DNA of 64,000 nt from assembly GCF_000621325.1 (NCBI RefSeq), contig NZ_JHYQ01000012.1, forward strand, positions 1 through 64,000, written 5' to 3'. The notes below the pieces were generated by a model, which made no database searches, was not told the DNA's origin, and saw only the letters and a program-made list of their open reading frames with translations. The DNA comes from Thiothrix lacustris DSM 21227 (lineage in GTDB: Bacteria; Pseudomonadota; Gammaproteobacteria; Thiotrichales; Thiotrichaceae). Of the stretch, positions 1-7,542 are shown piece by piece (within the stretch, counting starts at the first letter, position 1; every line of letters begins with the position of its first letter). A program made the position numbers and the translations under genes.

Positions 1-286
1 GCTCGAACGTCCAGCCCTGTTGGGCACAATAGAGTTCCAGCACTTGCTTTTGGCGTTCCAAATCGTCTTTTTGGTCGTGGCTGGATACGCGGGCGTAGGC
101 AAGCGTCTTACGGCTATCTTCTGTGGCACGGAATAGCTCCGGCTTGAGTTTCAACATATCGTAACGGCGGTGGTTACCGGAGGTGTGTTCTGGGATTAAC
201 CGACCTTCCGCTTCCCAGCGGCGCAGGGTGGGAACTGACACACCAAGGAGTTTTGAGGCTTCACTGATCGGGACTAATCTATTCAT
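1..286 (-). CDS. tnpA: IS607-family serine recombinase/transposase TnpA (partial, runs off the window edge)
   Basis: The reading frame starts at the ATG at 284-286 and stays open to base 1, giving 95 residues. Residues 5-50 are a MerR-type winged helix (PISEASKLLGVS, then LRRWEAEGRL). It runs straight into the start of a small serine-recombinase catalytic domain with YARVSS at 64-69; Ser68 is the expected nucleophile. A MerR-like DNA-binding domain placed before a short resolvase domain is the architecture of IS607 TnpA, which integrates through a circular intermediate with little target specificity. The C-terminal part and any tnpB partner would lie left of base 1. A stand-alone resolvase-type regulator is the alternative. 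Confidence 0.82.
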   Translation of the reverse strand, partial: MNRLVPISEASKLLGVSVPTLRRWEAEGRLIPEHTSGNHRRYDMLKLKPELFRATEDSRKTLAYARVSSHDQKDDLERQKQVLELYCAQQGWTFE

Positions 287-318
287 ATTGATTAGTATAG
301 AGTAGATTTAATTAGATT

Positions 319-1146
319 TTAATCGAACTGTTCAAACCCCTCCTGCCGGAGCGTGTTGTATTCCGCTATCCATGCCGCTCGCTTGGCGGCGGTCATCACA
401 TCCATCGGTATACCGGCATGGGCAAACAGCGCATCGAGGCCGCGTATATCCTCCAGCAAGACGCGTAAACGGGCGTTGCGGTCGGTATCGGTACGGTGTT
501 GGGCAGCTTGTTGGTGTGCCTGTAATGCGCTGCAATCCAGCGTACCGTTACGGGCGGCTTGTGCGAGTTGGTGCAAATAGCCCAAGGGGGATTTTACTTT
601 GCCTGCCGCCATTGCCGTGGCAAGCAACAGCAGGCAATCCCGCGCATGGTTCGGGGTCAAACCATCGAGAATGCGGGCGGCGGATTTGCGCTCTGGCTCG
701 TCGAAACTGGCGGGATAGGGCAAGGGCATTTCAGGCGGTGGCGTAGTAGTGGGAGTAAGGTTGGGAGGAGTAAGGTATATAGATGTATGTTCCCATTTTT
801 CGGAAGTTTCGCCCGAAAAACGGAAAGCCTCCCCATTTTTGGGAAGGGCAGGCACAAAAAAACCATCGGGGTACGCTGCCAGAAAATCCGCCGGGATGCG
901 GTATTCAAACTCAAACGCGGGGTGAGGTTGCGCCGCAAACAAACCTTTGTCGGTTACGCCAGCAATCGCCGGGGCAAGCCGATCTTTACGGATGGCGGTT
1001 AGGGTTGCCAAGCGCTTCAGGGTCAAGGGGTCGGCGGTTTTGCCGTAGCATAGCGTTTGGCGGAACAGGGCAAGGAAGACGCGCAATTCGTTTTGCGTCA
1101 AATCCGCTGCCAATGCTGCATCAATCAAATCACGGGCAAGGCTCAT
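319..1146 (-). CDS. Phage-O-like replication protein (winged-helix initiator), probable
   Basis: 275 residues. The first 75 or so resemble the N-terminal winged helix of phage replication protein O and related initiators: a short helix (LARDLIDAALAADL), then TQNELRVFLALFRQT, an LKRLATLTAIRKDRL recognition-helix region and a K-G-L-F wing. The middle (about 95-145) is Pro/Thr-rich linker. The C-terminal 120 residues are helical and not recognised. The start ATG overlaps the stop of the 38-codon ORF upstream by 4 bases, so translation is probably coupled. It lies between an IS607 transposase gene and a P4-like attenuator, which suggests the replication gene of an integrated satellite phage or plasmid. 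Exact family is uncertain. Confidence 0.5.
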   Translation of the reverse strand: MSLARDLIDAALAADLTQNELRVFLALFRQTLCYGKTADPLTLKRLATLTAIRKDRLAPAIAGVTDKGLFAAQPHPAFEFEYRIPADFLAAYPDGFFVPALPKNGEAFRFSGETSEKWEHTSIYLTPPNLTPTTTPPPEMPLPYPASFDEPERKSAARILDGLTPNHARDCLLLLATAMAAGKVKSPLGYLHQLAQAARNGTLDCSALQAHQQAAQHRTDTDRNARLRVLLEDIRGLDALFAHAGIPMDVMTAAKRAAWIAEYNTLRQEGFEQFD

Positions 1147-1259
1147 GCTTTACCCCCCAATACGCCATGTTGGGGTTGACGGGCGGCGGTTGGCACACGC
1201 GGGAAAGCTGGCAGATAGCCATGGGCAGGACGCAATGCGCCCATAGGGTTAGCGGTCAT
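1143..1259 (-). CDS. 38-residue hypothetical ORF coupled to the replication gene
   Basis: ATG at 1257-1259, TGA at 1143-1145. The protein is Pro/Ala/Arg-rich with no recognisable domain. Its stop overlaps the start of the replication gene (ATGA), and its start overlaps the stop of the 19-codon ORF upstream in the same way. Chained ATGA overlaps suggest a translated leader that sets ribosome delivery to the replication gene. Being so short, it may be a leader peptide rather than a functional protein. Confidence 0.4.
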   Translation of the reverse strand: MTANPMGALRPAHGYLPAFPRVPTAARQPQHGVLGGKA

Positions 1260-1315
1260 CGGCATGACTCCGTAAGTAAGTTTTCAATGATTGGGCAAAG
1301 TTGCCGGGTATTCAT
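1256..1315 (-). CDS. 19-residue leader ORF
   Basis: ATG at 1313-1315 and TGA at 1256-1258, overlapping the next start by 4 bases. Just upstream of the ATG on the transcript is a Shine-Dalgarno-like AAGGACG. One arm of an 11-base inverted repeat (1301-1311) lies inside its first codons, so RNA structure could gate its translation. No similarity recognised. Confidence 0.35.
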   Translation of the reverse strand: MNTRQLCPIIENLLTESCR

Positions 1316-1384
1316 TTCGTCCTTACGGAAACGACGCGCTTATTTCCACCTATGGCGGTGTTGTAGTCCACGCATACCCGGCAA
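1301..1384 (-). repeat. 11-bp inverted repeat in the replication-gene leader
   Basis: TTGCCGGGTAT at 1301-1311 is exactly complementary to ATACCCGGCAA at 1374-1384. In RNA from the minus strand this would form an 11-bp stem enclosing about 60 nt. It would bury the start region of the 19-codon ORF and one copy of the 11-base attenuator repeat. It fits a structured regulatory leader. Confidence 0.55.
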
Positions 1385-1637
1385 AACCGATGGTGCGTAG
1401 TCTACAGGCATAAAAAAACCGCCTGCGTCGCTGTGGCGGTGTTGCCGCCGTAAGTTGGGAAATGAGTCCCAGAATTTTGCTGTTGCTGCCCGTTGGTCGG
1501 GCTGCCTTTTTAGAATAGGACAGAATTCGCCGGGCTGCAATCACGGATTCGGTGAACGTTGGTTCTTGATGGGGAAGAACAAGGAAAAAAAGCCCCGCAC
1601 CATTACTATGTTGCATCAGTCGGATCATCCCCATCAC
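1350..1637 (-). CDS. Possible Ash/Icd-like phage ORF overlapping the attenuator
   Basis: A 95-codon frame that begins inside the 3' end of hsdR and spans the whole leader. Residues near the C-terminus read RRRRFFYACRLR; the FF pair is encoded by the T-tract of the intrinsic terminator. ORFs annotated as ash or host cell division inhibitor Icd-like in P4-type elements, as I recall them, overlap the immunity RNA in this way and carry a similar FF motif. A second frame (1340-1540) is also open. It could be a real small phage protein or only a by-product of the conserved RNA, so the call is tentative. Confidence 0.25.
   Translation of the reverse strand: MMGMIRLMQHSNGAGLFFLVLPHQEPTFTESVIAARRILSYSKKAARPTGSNSKILGLISQLTAATPPQRRRRFFYACRLRTIGFAGYAWTTTPP
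1353..1450 (-). promoter_or_regulatory. P4-immunity-like transcription attenuator
   Basis: On the minus-strand transcript the 11-mer CAACACCGCCA occurs twice (complements of 1434-1444 and 1353-1363). Between the copies lies GGCGGT (1418-1423), which can pair with the ACCGCC of either one. Pairing with the upstream copy gives the terminator hairpin followed by the T-run. The upstream copy can instead pair with GGCGG just before it (1445-1449), which would block the terminator. This matches the seqA-seqB-seqC plan of phage P4 immunity, where a short RNA (CI) forces early termination of the replication operon. Layout is seen directly; the P4 analogy is inference. Confidence 0.5.
1412..1440 (-). 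terminator. Intrinsic terminator in the replication-gene leader
   Basis: In the minus-strand reading, ACCGCC, an 11-nt loop, GGCGGT, then a run of T from 1418 down to 1412. It sits about 170 bases downstream of the hsdR stop and about 100 bases before the first leader ORF. It could end the restriction operon and also act as the attenuator of the replication genes. Confidence 0.7.
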
Positions 1638-4600
1638 CTTCAGGCTTATCCAGTTGATGATAAATCCGTTCTGCCATCCAGTCGAAGGCAGTTGAGTTGA
1701 ACTCTTCGTCAGCCATCATACGGGCAAACAGGGCTTCATTGTCATCCATGCGCTCGACAATTAGCCCATTCAAGGCATCCTTCAGCAGGCTTTTGAAGTC
1801 CTCGAAACTGTTGACCTTAGCGGCTTGTTGCAGGGTAGTATCTTCCACTGCCTGCTGTTGAATCTGGTTGAAGAAAAGCTCATCCGCTTGGGTAAAATCA
1901 CCACCGAAACGCTCATTCAGCAAGTCAATCAGGCGCGATAGGGCAACCCGTTCATCTTTCCCCCCGCCCGTTCCCACATCGGTAGGTGCTTTCAATGGGT
2001 CAGCCTCTTTGCCATCATTCAGTTGGATACGCTGTGCTTCCTGCTTCTCAGCGCGATAAAATTCAAGGTCAACCAAATCATCAACACGCTCGGTATCAGC
2101 AAAGGGGCGGCGTGGCAATTTGGTTAGCAGAAAGCGGGCATAGACGTACAACATTTCCAGCTCTTGATCTTGAAACGGGATCACTTGTGACAGAAAAGCG
2201 TAGGTATTGCGGAAATTGACCAACTGGCTTTTGAATTGATTTTGTTGGGCTTCCTCCAACGCACCAAAACGCACGACAGCTTTGTCTAGCAAGCTATTCA
2301 TTTTCGCGTGGTCTTTCGGGTTGATTTTATCTTTGAGCGGGTCAAAGCAGCGGTAAAAACTCAAGGTATCGTCCACGGTGAATAAACAGTATTCCATCAC
2401 CTGATGCTGCAAGTCATAGAGCTTTTGCGCATCCAGCAAATCTTCTGCTTGGGTGACTTCGTAAAAGGGTTTGAATGCCTTGTAGATGTCGTCGGTTTTA
2501 TTCCTGAAATCCAACACAAAGGTATCGGTTTTGCCCGCACAAGTCCGGTTTAAGCGTGACAGGGTTTGGACTGCCTGAATCCCTGATAGGCGCTTATCCA
2601 CGTACATGGTGTGCAGATACGGCTGGTCAAAGCCCGTCTGGTATTTTTCTGCCACCAGCAATACTTGATATTCATTGCTGTCGAATTGTTCCGGTAATTC
2701 CTGTTCCTTGATGCCCTTGTTCATTTGCACTTCGGTAAAGCTGCTGCCGGGAATATCCTTATCATTGACCGTACCCGAAAAGGCAACCAAGGTACGCACA
2801 TCGGTATAGCCTTTTTCCTGGATGTAAGCATCAAACGCGCGTTTGTAGCGTACCGCGTGTAAGCGTGATTCCGTCACCACCATCGCCTTGGCACGTCCTG
2901 CGATTTTAGCCCGGACGTGTTGGCGGAAATGTTCAATCATGATTTCGGTTTTTTGCTGAATGACCGTTGGGTGCAAGGATGCAAAACGCATCAATGCCTT
3001 GGTGGTCGGGGTGCGCACCACTTCCGGGTCATCTTCGCTTTTCAGTTTGAGCTGGTAAAACGTGTCGTAAGTGGTGTAATTCGCCAACACATCAAGGATG
3101 AATTTCTCGTCAATCGCCTGTTTCATGGTGTATTCGTGAAACGGTGCTTTACCACTTACCCCCGGCTCATCAAAGATATGCTTGGTTTTGTATTTGGGGG
3201 TGGCAGTAAAGCCGAAAAAGCTGATGTTTTCCTGCTTACCGCGCTTCATCATGGTACGCACGGCGGATTCCAGCGGGTCAATATCGCCTTCCACATCGCC
3301 GTATTCATCGTAATGCGCTTCTAGGTACTGCTGGGCGGCTTCCTGAATACCCTCCTGATTGAGGATACCTTTCAAATCCATCGCGTTTTCGCCAGTCTGG
3401 GAACTATGCGCCTCATCCACGATCACGGCAAAACGTTTGTCCTTGGTACTCCACTGCAACGGCTGATAAGCCCCTTTATCACCATCGACTTGTTTAGCCT
3501 TTTCTTTGTTGAGCTTGTCGATGGTTTCGACTACAAACGGGAATTTCTGCAAAGTGCTGATAATAATGGGGGTGTGGCTGGTCAGCGCATCCACCAATTG
3601 GCGGGTATCTTCGTCGATGCGCTTGATGACCCCTTCCTTGTGTTCAAACTGGTAGATGGTTTTCTGTAACTGCTGATCCAATACCCGCCGGTCTGTGACC
3701 ACAATGGTGGTATCGAAGATCTTTTCATCGGCGGCATTGTGCAAACTTGCCAGATGATGCGCCAACCATGCGATGGAATTGGATTTCCCCGAACCGGCAG
3801 AATGCTGGATCAGGTAATTACGCCCCGCACCCACCGCACGGGTATGCGCAACCAGTTTACGCACCACATCCAGTTGGTGATAACGCGGGAAGATCAGCAT
3901 TTCTTTCTGAATGCGGGTAATCCCTGTCGGGCTATACAGCTTTTTCTCTTCCACTTGCAGGTGCATGAATTTGCCGAGAATCGACAACAGGCTGTCACGC
4001 GCTAACACCTCACGCCACAGGTAAGCCGTGGCATAGTCATTTTCCACGGGGGGATTACCTGCCCCGTGTTTGTACCCACGATTGAACGGCAGGAAATGGG
4101 TCTGTTTACCCTTCAGTTCGGTGGTCATGTAAACCTGAGTGGTATCCACTGCAAAATGCACCAATGCCCGCCGTTTGAAGGTAAACAGCAATTCCTTGGG
4201 GTTCCGATCTTCTTTGTACTGCTTTTTCGCATCCTCCACCGTTTCGCTACCCGACATTTCATTTTTGAGTTCCAGCGTGGCGATAGGCAAGCCGTTCAGG
4301 AACAGCACCATATCCAGTGATTTGCTGTCCTGTTCGCTGAAATAAAGCTGGCGGGTAACACTGAGGTGATTTTCAGCATACAGCTTCCACGTATCCGGGT
4401 TCAGTTGGTTATTGGGGGCGAAGTAGGCAACCCGAAACGGCCTGCCCAAACACTTATAACCGTGGCGTAAGACGTGCAACATGCCCTTATTGGCAAGTTC
4501 CTTATGCAGGCTTTCTAGCAGGTGCTTACGGCTGTTGTCAGCGTGGATACGCCGGAAGGCTTGCCATTGTTTGAGTTGGGTCGCTTCGATAAAACGCAGC

Positions 4601-4731
4601 ACGCTATCAGGCTTGAAGGCGTAAGCTTTGTCATAGGGATTGTTATCAGGGACATAACCGCCTAATTCCAGCAAATCCGCGTCAATGGCGGCTTCAAAAC
4701 GGTCTTCGGTATGGGTTTTTCCGGCTGGCAT
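1606..4731 (-). CDS. hsdR: Type I restriction enzyme R subunit
   Basis: Motor and nuclease subunit of a type I restriction-modification complex. The N-terminal part holds the PD-(D/E)XK nuclease core (ATLELKN). Next come the superfamily 2 translocase motifs: Walker A in HSAGSGKS, the DEAH box in VIVDEAHS, motif III in FGFTATP, and later helicase motifs (LLVAEKYQTGFDQ and QTLSRLNR). The ATG at 4729-4731 is chosen over an upstream TTG. It has a strong GAGGGG ribosome site and overlaps the doc stop by one base (TGATG). Length 1041 residues is normal for the family. It is the last gene of the operon, so restriction subunits appear after the methylase. Confidence 0.95.
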   Translation of the reverse strand: MPAGKTHTEDRFEAAIDADLLELGGYVPDNNPYDKAYAFKPDSVLRFIEATQLKQWQAFRRIHADNSRKHLLESLHKELANKGMLHVLRHGYKCLGRPFRVAYFAPNNQLNPDTWKLYAENHLSVTRQLYFSEQDSKSLDMVLFLNGLPIATLELKNEMSGSETVEDAKKQYKEDRNPKELLFTFKRRALVHFAVDTTQVYMTTELKGKQTHFLPFNRGYKHGAGNPPVENDYATAYLWREVLARDSLLSILGKFMHLQVEEKKLYSPTGITRIQKEMLIFPRYHQLDVVRKLVAHTRAVGAGRNYLIQHSAGSGKSNSIAWLAHHLASLHNAADEKIFDTTIVVTDRRVLDQQLQKTIYQFEHKEGVIKRIDEDTRQLVDALTSHTPIIISTLQKFPFVVETIDKLNKEKAKQVDGDKGAYQPLQWSTKDKRFAVIVDEAHSSQTGENAMDLKGILNQEGIQEAAQQYLEAHYDEYGDVEGDIDPLESAVRTMMKRGKQENISFFGFTATPKYKTKHIFDEPGVSGKAPFHEYTMKQAIDEKFILDVLANYTTYDTFYQLKLKSEDDPEVVRTPTTKALMRFASLHPTVIQQKTEIMIEHFRQHVRAKIAGRAKAMVVTESRLHAVRYKRAFDAYIQEKGYTDVRTLVAFSGTVNDKDIPGSSFTEVQMNKGIKEQELPEQFDSNEYQVLLVAEKYQTGFDQPYLHTMYVDKRLSGIQAVQTLSRLNRTCAGKTDTFVLDFRNKTDDIYKAFKPFYEVTQAEDLLDAQKLYDLQHQVMEYCLFTVDDTLSFYRCFDPLKDKINPKDHAKMNSLLDKAVVRFGALEEAQQNQFKSQLVNFRNTYAFLSQVIPFQDQELEMLYVYARFLLTKLPRRPFADTERVDDLVDLEFYRAEKQEAQRIQLNDGKEADPLKAPTDVGTGGGKDERVALSRLIDLLNERFGGDFTQADELFFNQIQQQAVEDTTLQQAAKVNSFEDFKSLLKDALNGLIVERMDDNEALFARMMADEEFNSTAFDWMAERIYHQLDKPEGDGDDPTDAT

Positions 4732-5180
4732 CAAGCTTCCCCTCGTTGTAAACAATCCAGAATGTCTAATTTGAGGGCTTCACTGTAATCAGCTTCTAGT
4801 AGGATGGATTCGATAATACGCTCTAGCAAGTCTTTGCTAATCTTACCGTCAGCCAGCCAAACCGCTATGTTTTCCATTTCCAGCACGAATTTTTTGATGC
4901 AGTAGTCATAGCCATTCAACGCCAGAAAATAGGCTCCCAAGGCAATGCTGGAACGCTTGTTACCATCATTGAAGGCATGAAACTTGTTGATGGAAAACAC
5001 TAGGTGGGTCAGTTTAGGAATCATACCGAGATAGTAGTCATCATTCTGGATATGGTTGAGAACGCTCTCCAGCGGATTCAGATCACGTATTCCTTGCAAA
5101 CCACCAGACTGTTCAATAATCCAATCGTGAACCTCAATGGCATGGATAAGATCGAAGTAGAAAATGGGCAAGTCATCCAT
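4731..5180 (-). CDS. doc: Doc/Fic-family protein (death-on-curing type toxin)
   Basis: 149 residues with the Fic/Doc core motif HAFNDGNKRSS near residue 72, which matches the HxFx(D/N)xNKR form. The conserved His, Asp, Asn, Lys and Arg are all present, so catalytic activity is plausible. Doc phosphorylates EF-Tu and Fic proteins AMPylate targets; sequence alone cannot say which applies. No inhibitory (S/T)xxxE(G/N) helix is obvious inside the protein, so an external antitoxin is expected. The 338-residue gene immediately upstream, one base away, is the natural candidate. The gene lies inside the hsd operon and is translationally coupled to hsdR. Confidence 0.85.
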   Translation of the reverse strand: MDDLPIFYFDLIHAIEVHDWIIEQSGGLQGIRDLNPLESVLNHIQNDDYYLGMIPKLTHLVFSINKFHAFNDGNKRSSIALGAYFLALNGYDYCIKKFVLEMENIAVWLADGKISKDLLERIIESILLEADYSEALKLDILDCLQRGEA

Positions 5181-5181
5181 T

Positions 5182-6198
5182 TCAGCGATCCTTCAGACGC
5201 TTGAAAACCGCCAAGGTTTCCGGGTCACTCAAGCGCTCCTCCAGCGACTTGCTGGTTTCTCCCAGAAACCGCTCAAAATCGCCTTGGGGAACAGACTGGA
5301 TGTAAGCTTCAAGACGTTGATGGAGAGCGTCCCGAAAACATAAGTCACGGCTCGCCATTTTGGTACGGGCATTGAGTATCAATGGCTTGAATAATGGGTG
5401 CGCTTCAAAGCTCTTGAACAGGGCAGCCGTTTCTTTTTGTGTCAACTTGCGCCCAAGACTTTGGGATTCACGTTCAAGCTCATGGGCGATACCGGATTCA
5501 TAACTAGCGATCAGGGTCAGAACCTCAGAATACATGGTTTCTCGTGTGCCATTATGTTCCTTGAGATTCAAAATCTGGCGGTATTCAGCAGCGTTTTCAC
5601 GAAAGATGCTTTGATAAATAAGATTGGTGAAACGCCCATATTTGTACTGATTACCTTCGACAAAATTATCCAGCGCATCGGTGAACTGCTTGCGGTATCC
5701 CTCTTCCTGATAAGCGGCTAGCAGATAATGTTCATCACGTTGGTTAATATAGGTCGTTTTTCCACCCACTCGCTCAGCCAACACATCCAGCACGATGTCC
5801 AGCAAGCGACTACGGATAGCCTTCGCTCGTTCGCTTTCGGTCAATAACATGGCCAAATTTAGCACAGCACGGAAGTTGAACACCCCAAGCAAGGATACTT
5901 TGCTACCCTCATTGGTGAGGGTAACATCATATATGCCTTTGAATTCTTTTAAGTTTTTACCTTTCAGCAAGGTATAGCCGTTGCTTCTCAACTCTTCGCT
6001 ATGTGCCGAGATATAACGCTCTACCGTTGCGTCACTGATAGCAAATAATTCCATCACCTGTTGTTTGGTGAAAACATACTCACCTTTAAACTCAATGCCT
6101 CCCAATCCAAGATGCTCTTCAGCTTTGCTTAGGGCATAGTGATTGTTTAAGATATTTTGCCGTTCAACCCCTGAGTTTGTTAAGTCTTTAGCCATCAC
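5182..6198 (-). CDS. Unknown DNA-binding-like protein, candidate partner of the Doc toxin
   Basis: 338 residues. Residues about 40-60 (EYVFTKQQVMELFAISDATVERYI) look like a helix-turn-helix that reads as a RhuM-like or KilA-N-type regulatory element. The rest is helix-rich, with a conserved-looking SLLGVFNFRAVLNLAMLL segment and a YKYGRFTNLIYQSIF segment. The start is a GTG directly after the hsdS stop, or the ATG one codon later. It sits between hsdS and doc with one-base spacings. I infer an antitoxin or regulator of the toxin and perhaps of the restriction operon. The family is not firmly recognised. Confidence 0.6.
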   Translation of the reverse strand: MMAKDLTNSGVERQNILNNHYALSKAEEHLGLGGIEFKGEYVFTKQQVMELFAISDATVERYISAHSEELRSNGYTLLKGKNLKEFKGIYDVTLTNEGSKVSLLGVFNFRAVLNLAMLLTESERAKAIRSRLLDIVLDVLAERVGGKTTYINQRDEHYLLAAYQEEGYRKQFTDALDNFVEGNQYKYGRFTNLIYQSIFRENAAEYRQILNLKEHNGTRETMYSEVLTLIASYESGIAHELERESQSLGRKLTQKETAALFKSFEAHPLFKPLILNARTKMASRDLCFRDALHQRLEAYIQSVPQGDFERFLGETSKSLEERLSDPETLAVFKRLKDR

Positions 6199-7542
6199 TC
6201 ACGCCCCTTTGGTTTCCATCTTTTGCCACTTCCGTACATCAATTTTACCTGTGACCGCCGCCGTAATCAGCGCAGTCCGGTACTCCTTGAGCTTATCAAT
6301 CGTCTCCCGATTCAACTCCACCATCCGATCAACCCGGTCAATTTGCTCAACGAGCTGTTCAATAATTTGGGTTTGTTCAAGCAAAGGGGGGATAGGTACA
6401 TACACCTCTTTAATATCCGCTAGACCCAGTTGAACCTTTGTACCACCGTAACCCGCTCCCAATAATTGCGCTTTACCCGCATGGGAGAATAAGCAATAAG
6501 CTATCCACTTTGAGTCAAATTGCTTCGGTTCAGGACGCACCAAAGCTATGTGTTGGCTAACATAGCTGGCTTCATAGTTTTCAGGAATAACAGCGATTGA
6601 GCCTAAATCAGCCGTAATGGATACCAAAATGTCACCATCTTGCGTTTTGGTTCGCTCGCCTTCTGTTCCTTCTGGTGGATTAACCCGTCTCATATCATCT
6701 TCAAGCAAGCTGATGGATTTTCTACTGAGGTTTGTAATTCTCAAAAACTGTTCGCCTTCATCGGCGAAATACTGTGCCCAGCCTCTTGAACCACTGGTTA
6801 TTTTCTCAGTGATATAACGCAGCCTTACTACGTCCCAATGCTTCGGCACTTCGCCCAGCCACTCAACGCCAGAATCCTCCAGCGTTACAGCGGGGTTCAA
6901 GCCTTTGGTCACGGCATGGGTAATCAGTGCAATCCGCTGCTCGTTGAGCTTGTCGATCAGGGTTTTTTTCTTGGCAATAAGCTGGTCGATTTGCTGGGTT
7001 TTGTGGTCAAGAAATTGAGCGATGTTTTGTTGTTCATCAATTGAAGGTAGACCAATATTTATTCCTCCAACCGTATCAGTATTCAGGTTTAGTTGTGTAC
7101 CTAGCTTGCCAAGCCCTAAGTAAGGCTGCGCACTTTCAAAGATGTAATATAAGAACTCTGGTTCTTGCGTTAAACCCTGAAAATAAACAAAACCATCATG
7201 AATACAGCACTTTATTTTACTGATCACTGGTTTGCCAACAGAACCGGCAATACTTAAGAAAAGCTGTCCACTTTCCAAAGGAACACTATAGCTTTTACCT
7301 AAATCAGACAAACGCTGTGTTGTTTCTTTCAAATAGTGTTTGTTAGCTGTTACGTCCGCGATTCGCACCCAAGCATATTCACCATCATCATCAAAATACT
7401 TTTCATCATCTATTGGTCGTGGAGATGCGCCTCTTTTTATTAGTGTGAACCGCTTGATTGGCAATATTTGCCAGTGGTCGGGGATTTTGCCGAGCCATTC
7501 GATGCCGGATTTGCGGTAGACGGGATACGCGGGGTAGTCCAT
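6199..7542 (-). CDS. hsdS: Type I restriction-modification specificity subunit S
   Basis: 447 residues with two target-recognition domains. Each opens with the typical motif: SGIEWLGKIPDHW near residue 12 and SGVEWLGEVPKHW near residue 223. Each is followed by a variable region and then a conserved coiled-coil helix (QIDQLIAKKKTLIDKLNEQR in the first half, IDKLKEYRTALITAAVTG at the end). The subunit recognises a bipartite DNA site and holds the methylase dimer. The start ATG overlaps the hsdM stop by one base (TAATG), so the two are coupled. The target site cannot be read from sequence. Confidence 0.95.
   Translation of the reverse strand: MDYPAYPVYRKSGIEWLGKIPDHWQILPIKRFTLIKRGASPRPIDDEKYFDDDGEYAWVRIADVTANKHYLKETTQRLSDLGKSYSVPLESGQLFLSIAGSVGKPVISKIKCCIHDGFVYFQGLTQEPEFLYYIFESAQPYLGLGKLGTQLNLNTDTVGGINIGLPSIDEQQNIAQFLDHKTQQIDQLIAKKKTLIDKLNEQRIALITHAVTKGLNPAVTLEDSGVEWLGEVPKHWDVVRLRYITEKITSGSRGWAQYFADEGEQFLRITNLSRKSISLLEDDMRRVNPPEGTEGERTKTQDGDILVSITADLGSIAVIPENYEASYVSQHIALVRPEPKQFDSKWIAYCLFSHAGKAQLLGAGYGGTKVQLGLADIKEVYVPIPPLLEQTQIIEQLVEQIDRVDRMVELNRETIDKLKEYRTALITAAVTGKIDVRKWQKMETKGA

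Noticed and set aside
783-1400. 205-codon plus-strand frame over the replication gene and leader
   Set aside because: Crosses the terminator and the minus-strand gene with no ribosome site or similarity.
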